Assembly: GCA_036496605.1 (NCBI GenBank)
Contig: DASXKV010000010.1
Span: 21,738-85,737, forward strand
DNA from: Gemmatimonadaceae bacterium
GTDB lineage: Bacteria; Gemmatimonadota; Gemmatimonadetes; Gemmatimonadales; Gemmatimonadaceae
Length of the DNA stretch: 64,000 bases
Direction: 5' to 3'
Positions 61,495-64,000 of the stretch are shown one piece after another (position 1 is the stretch's first letter; every line of letters starts with the position of its first letter). A program made the translations under genes and the position numbers. The notes under the pieces were generated by a model, which was given only the letters and a program-made list of their open reading frames with translations, searched no databases and was not told where the DNA came from.

Positions 61495-62858
61495 CGGCCC
61501 CTCGGCTCGCCCAGGACTTCGAGCGCTTTCTCGATTGCGCTGTCTCGGCCGCTCGCGAGGTCGGCCGGTGAGAAGACCGGAACGCGGATCGTCGGCGGAA
61601 TGCCGGTGCCATCGTAGGTCTTGCCATCGGTGACGAAACGCTCGTTAGGTAGACCGAATCGCCACCCATTGGGTAAACGCCGGCCGAGGACGTCGGAAAA
61701 CACGCCCTGCGTATTGTCGCCGACGCGGACCACCTTGGGCTGGCGATGGAGCAGCGCCTGCGTGAACGTCTCGGCGGCGCTCACGCTGTGAATCCCGATC
61801 AGGTGCACCACGGGTCCACGGAAGCCAGGCCGGTTCGTTGCGCGCACCCAGCTCGCCTGTCCGGGCGTCCATTTCGACGGGTCGTTCGGGTCGAGGCGTG
61901 CCTCCTTCGTGTAGGCGACGTAGTCACTCGACGTGAGACGACCCGCGATGGCGAGGCCTAACGGGTCGGCACCGCCGCCATTAAGGCGGACGTCGGTGAC
62001 GAGCCCTTTCCACGAGCTCGCATCGGCGAAGATCGTGTCGAGTGCTCCTTCGAGAGCAATCAGGCCGCTGTCGAATGACCCATCCGCTGCATAACGACTG
62101 AAGCCGCGGATGCGCAGATAGCCGATGTCCTTCGTCAGCATCCCGAACTCGAGCTGCCCCTGACAGAACTTGCGAAGCGGGCCCGTGAGATAGCGCTCGA
62201 CGGTGGCTAGGAAACGCGGAAATTGATCGCGCGGTGTGACGTCGCTTCCATCCCGAAAGCCGGAGAAGCGGAGCGACGGATCATCCTGCGCGCCGATGTA
62301 CGTGTGCGCGTCGTGGAGCGGCTCGATCATGCCCTGTAGCACGGCAAAGAGCTCCTTCGGCGGCGTCGAGTCGGTGATCTTGGCGCGATTCGCGGCGACG
62401 ATCGTTGCCCAATCGACGTGCTTGATGTCGAAGAAGCCGTACTGCTCGGCCCAGGTCCGCGTGAAGACGTCAAAGTTCGACGACGGCGTGTTCGCCGTGG
62501 GCTGGTTGCACACCGCCGGCTTCTCGGTCGCGCGACGCAGGATGACGTCGGACGCCGCGCCGTTCAGGTGAAAGCGCATGCCGCCCGTCGTCTTGTCGGG
62601 CACGAGGAGGACGGTGACGGGCGCACCATTCAGTCGATAGGCAGCGGAGGCGCCAGCGGGCGCGGTCACCGCGCTCGCGGTGAACGACGGGATACACGAG
62701 ATGCTCGTGACCTCGAAAGCGCGGAGCGTGTCGCGTGAGGCGTCGAAGAGAAAGCCGTAGCCGTCGGAGAGCCAGAGTTGTTTCTGTGCGTTCGCGACGG
62801 AGGGGATCGCGACGATTGCTGCGAAGAGGGCGACGCGGAACGTATGATGTGAGCGCAT
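61491..62858 (-). CDS. S41-family peptidase (secreted)
   Basis: The 455-residue protein has a signal peptide (AIVAIPSVANAQ). The S41 core includes H-D-A-H-T-Y, V-R-L-N-G-G-G-A-D and the nucleophile region I-H-S-V-S-A-A-E-T-F, then G-D-N-T-Q-G-V-F. It may act on secreted peptides. It is coupled to the DUF2164 gene by an ATGA overlap. This is the second S41-type peptidase in the window after 32913-34388. Confidence 0.87.
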   Translation of the reverse strand: MRSHHTFRVALFAAIVAIPSVANAQKQLWLSDGYGFLFDASRDTLRAFEVTSISCIPSFTASAVTAPAGASAAYRLNGAPVTVLLVPDKTTGGMRFHLNGAASDVILRRATEKPAVCNQPTANTPSSNFDVFTRTWAEQYGFFDIKHVDWATIVAANRAKITDSTPPKELFAVLQGMIEPLHDAHTYIGAQDDPSLRFSGFRDGSDVTPRDQFPRFLATVERYLTGPLRKFCQGQLEFGMLTKDIGYLRIRGFSRYAADGSFDSGLIALEGALDTIFADASSWKGLVTDVRLNGGGADPLGLAIAGRLTSSDYVAYTKEARLDPNDPSKWTPGQASWVRATNRPGFRGPVVHLIGIHSVSAAETFTQALLHRQPKVVRVGDNTQGVFSDVLGRRLPNGWRFGLPNERFVTDGKTYDGTGIPPTIRVPVFSPADLASGRDSAIEKALEVLGEPRGR

Positions 62859-62867
62859 TGTCAGCGC

Positions 62868-63263
62868 CTAGACCGCCTCTGGTACCGGCGCAGGCGTTCG
62901 ATAGGCTCTCTTCAGCCTCAGCGACGCCAGAATGGCGCAGCCGAGCGCCGCCCCGATCGTGCCGACGAGGCCAAATTGGAGAGCGACGCCGAGCACGAAA
63001 CCGAGCATCGTGGCAAAGGCCGTCTCGATGCTCGCGCGCCACAGCGGCACGCGGCGCATGAACAGCCACGTCATCACCGGAGACGCGAATCCGCCTATAA
63101 CGAACCCGGTCACCATCGCCGCCTCGAACAAATTCAACAAGCCGCCGACGACGCCAACGCCCGTCAGCGACAGAAATGCCGCCGCGGCGGCCGCGGCGGC
63201 GAGCGCGCCGATCAATCCGCCGAGAATGGAGACCAGCGCGGTGATACCAATGATCCGCAGCAC
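62868..63263 (-). CDS. Small multi-pass membrane protein
   Basis: The frame has no ATG. A GTG at 63263 with CAGGA upstream is preferred to a TTG at 63320. About four hydrophobic helices are rich in Gly and Ala (ITALVSILGGLIGALAAAAAAAAFLSLTG). No family is recognised. It is divergent from the DoxX gene. Confidence 0.6.
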   Translation of the reverse strand: MLRIIGITALVSILGGLIGALAAAAAAAAFLSLTGVGVVGGLLNLFEAAMVTGFVIGGFASPVMTWLFMRRVPLWRASIETAFATMLGFVLGVALQFGLVGTIGAALGCAILASLRLKRAYRTPAPVPEAV

Positions 63264-63407
63264 AAGCCATGTCCTGAGGTGCCTACCACGGACGTTGGCC
63301 GAATTCGCAGGCGCTCGCAAGCGTCACGCACCGGTCTGTCGATTCCCTGACGCCTCGTTCGACGTGAATATGGAGGCACCCAAGCCAACCCCGTTCGGAG
63401 ACGAACC

Positions 63408-63806
63408 ATGCAATCGGCATCCTTGGTGAATCATTCGACTCGATCGGCGGCGTGGACCGGCCGCGCGCTGAGCACGATCGTCGTCCTCTTCATGGTGTTC
63501 GACGGCGTCGTCCACGTGCTGAAGCCAGCGCCAGTGGTGCAGGCCTTTGCTCAACTCGGATTTCCGCTCGGCGCATCGGTCGGATTGGGCATCGTCGAGT
63601 TGGTGTGTACGGCGCTCTACGCGATTCCGCGCACCGCGGCACTCGGCGCGGTGTTGCTCACGGCCTACTTCGGCGGCGCCGTCGCGACACAATTGCGCGC
63701 GGGATCTGGAGCATTCGAGACGATCTTCCCGGTGATCATCGGCGCCATCATGTGGGCGGGTCTCGCTCTGCGCGACGGACGCGTGCGCGGTTTTATCAAC
63801 TCCTAG
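63408..63806 (+). CDS. DoxX-like membrane protein
   Basis: GGAG eight bases upstream supports the ATG. The 132-residue protein has four hydrophobic helices in the DoxX pattern, with DGVVHVLKPAPVVQAFAQLGFP and L-G-I-V-E-L-V-C. DoxX-like proteins act in redox balance or thiosulfate oxidation complexes, mostly uncharacterised. It is the last complete gene before the IS110 element. Confidence 0.85.
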   Translation: MQSASLVNHSTRSAAWTGRALSTIVVLFMVFDGVVHVLKPAPVVQAFAQLGFPLGASVGLGIVELVCTALYAIPRTAALGAVLLTAYFGGAVATQLRAGSGAFETIFPVIIGAIMWAGLALRDGRVRGFINS

Positions 63807-63868
63807 TGGAGCGTGATTGAAATGATGAGAGCAGGCGCCGCGAAGTTCGGGAACGGTTTAGGTCTGCG

Positions 63869-63955
63869 GGGCCGCTGACACGGATATTGAGAGCACGCCC
63901 CTGACTGCTACTGTGGAAGTGTCATCAAACCACAGGTCACAGCCAGGAGCGGCCC
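63869..63955 (+). ncRNA. Structured leader of an IS110 element, possible bridge RNA (partial or 5' region)
   Basis: GGGCCGCT (63869-63876) and AGCGGCCC (63948-63955) form a perfect eight-base stem enclosing 71 bases. Within it, CTGTGG (63911-63916) and CCACAG (63930-63935) form a hairpin with a 13-base loop. The stem abuts the transposase Shine-Dalgarno sequence. IS110-family elements encode a bridge RNA in a non-coding end, so this may be that RNA or part of it. The IS end is not known, so the boundaries are uncertain. Confidence 0.45.
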
Positions 63956-63957
63956 TC

Positions 63958-64000
63958 ATGAAAAGGACAGTGAAGAATGTCGGGCTGGATGTGCATCAAG
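63958..64000 (+). mobile_element. IS110-family transposase, first 14 codons (truncated by window end)
   Basis: The ATG at 63958 starts M-K-R-T-V-K-N-V-G-L-D-V-H-Q, with AGGAG eight bases upstream. The V-G-L-D-V-H segment is the N-terminal motif of IS110-type DEDD transposases, whose first Asp binds metal. The rest lies beyond the window. This marks the left end of a mobile element inserted next to the DoxX gene. Confidence 0.8.

Larger units (their letters stand above)
126..61963. repeat. Dispersed octamer GCCTAACG / CGTTAGGC (about 41 copies)
   Basis: Hand count gives 18 copies as GCCTAACG and 23 as CGTTAGGC on the plus strand. Examples are 126-133, 3406-3413, 12642-12649, 23443-23450, 30509-30516, 45030-45037, 49721-49728, 56349-56356 and 61956-61963. 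They fall in coding and non-coding DNA and in several reading frames (P-N, L-T, S-L-G, V-R), and two supply stop codons. About a dozen further sites keep the seven-base core CCTAACG. Composition predicts only two or three copies. Confidence 0.8.

Noticed and set aside
1..64000. tRNA or rRNA genes
   Set aside because: No cloverleaf-like text with TTC-type arms or rRNA sequence was found by eye.

Overview
The window is high-GC DNA, dense in genes on both strands, from a Gram-negative-type bacterium. Outer-membrane and TonB-linked proteins, plug-only lipoproteins, tricorn and S41 proteases, a DUF5916 protein, a PadR/ADOP-permease pair and many small VOC, DinB and YCII proteins together suggest Gemmatimonadota. 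Acidobacteriota is the main alternative. No rRNA, tRNA or CRISPR array was seen. The window starts inside a TonB-dependent receptor gene and ends inside the first codons of an IS110-family transposase.

Layout. 0-3.5 kb: receptor end, DUF4249-like lipoprotein, plug protein, OmpA lipoprotein. 3.5-12.4 kb: a palindromic repeat, dienelactone hydrolase, AlkD, TfoX-N protein, an MBL/HAD operon, TrmO, and a GNAT gene followed by a carboxymuconolactone-decarboxylase gene interrupted by one in-frame TGA. 12.4-20.7 kb: glycolipid-binding-like protein, a 952-residue lipoprotein nuclease, and two tandem paralogous PAS histidine kinases. 21-25.3 kb: small genes, then an esterase / Gfo-Idh-MocA / DUF1080 glycoside cluster. 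26.5-31.9 kb: a hexuronate operon (kdgK-eda-uxuA-transporter-uxaC). 32-41 kb: S41 peptidase, flavin monooxygenase, VOC protein, tricorn protease. 41.5-46 kb: PadR/ADOP module, hydrolase and leucine-rich-repeat protein. 46-56 kb: mixed accessory genes, including a VOC protein with a histone-H1-like tail and a DUF5916 protein. 55-59 kb: Lhr-PdeM DNA-repair pair and a methyltransferase. 59-64 kb: outer-membrane protein, S41 peptidase, DoxX, and the IS110 left end.

Two signals stand out. (1) The gene at 10178-10783 reads through a TGA at the second position of an AhpD-type C-x-x-C motif, giving C-P-F-U-I-G-S-H. It is followed at the expected distance by a bacterial SECIS-like hairpin with a GGUC loop, so it is a strong selenoprotein candidate. 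(2) The non-palindromic octamer GCCTAACG / CGTTAGGC occurs about 41 times by hand count. It lies in several reading frames, over stop codons and in gaps, far more often than composition predicts. This resembles a DNA-uptake or other genome-wide signal word.

Functionally, the 21-32 kb block looks like sugar-acid and 3-keto-glycoside catabolism. Ten same-strand gene junctions use the NTGA four-base stop/start overlap, with ATG, GTG, TTG and possibly CTG starts, so translational coupling seems common here.
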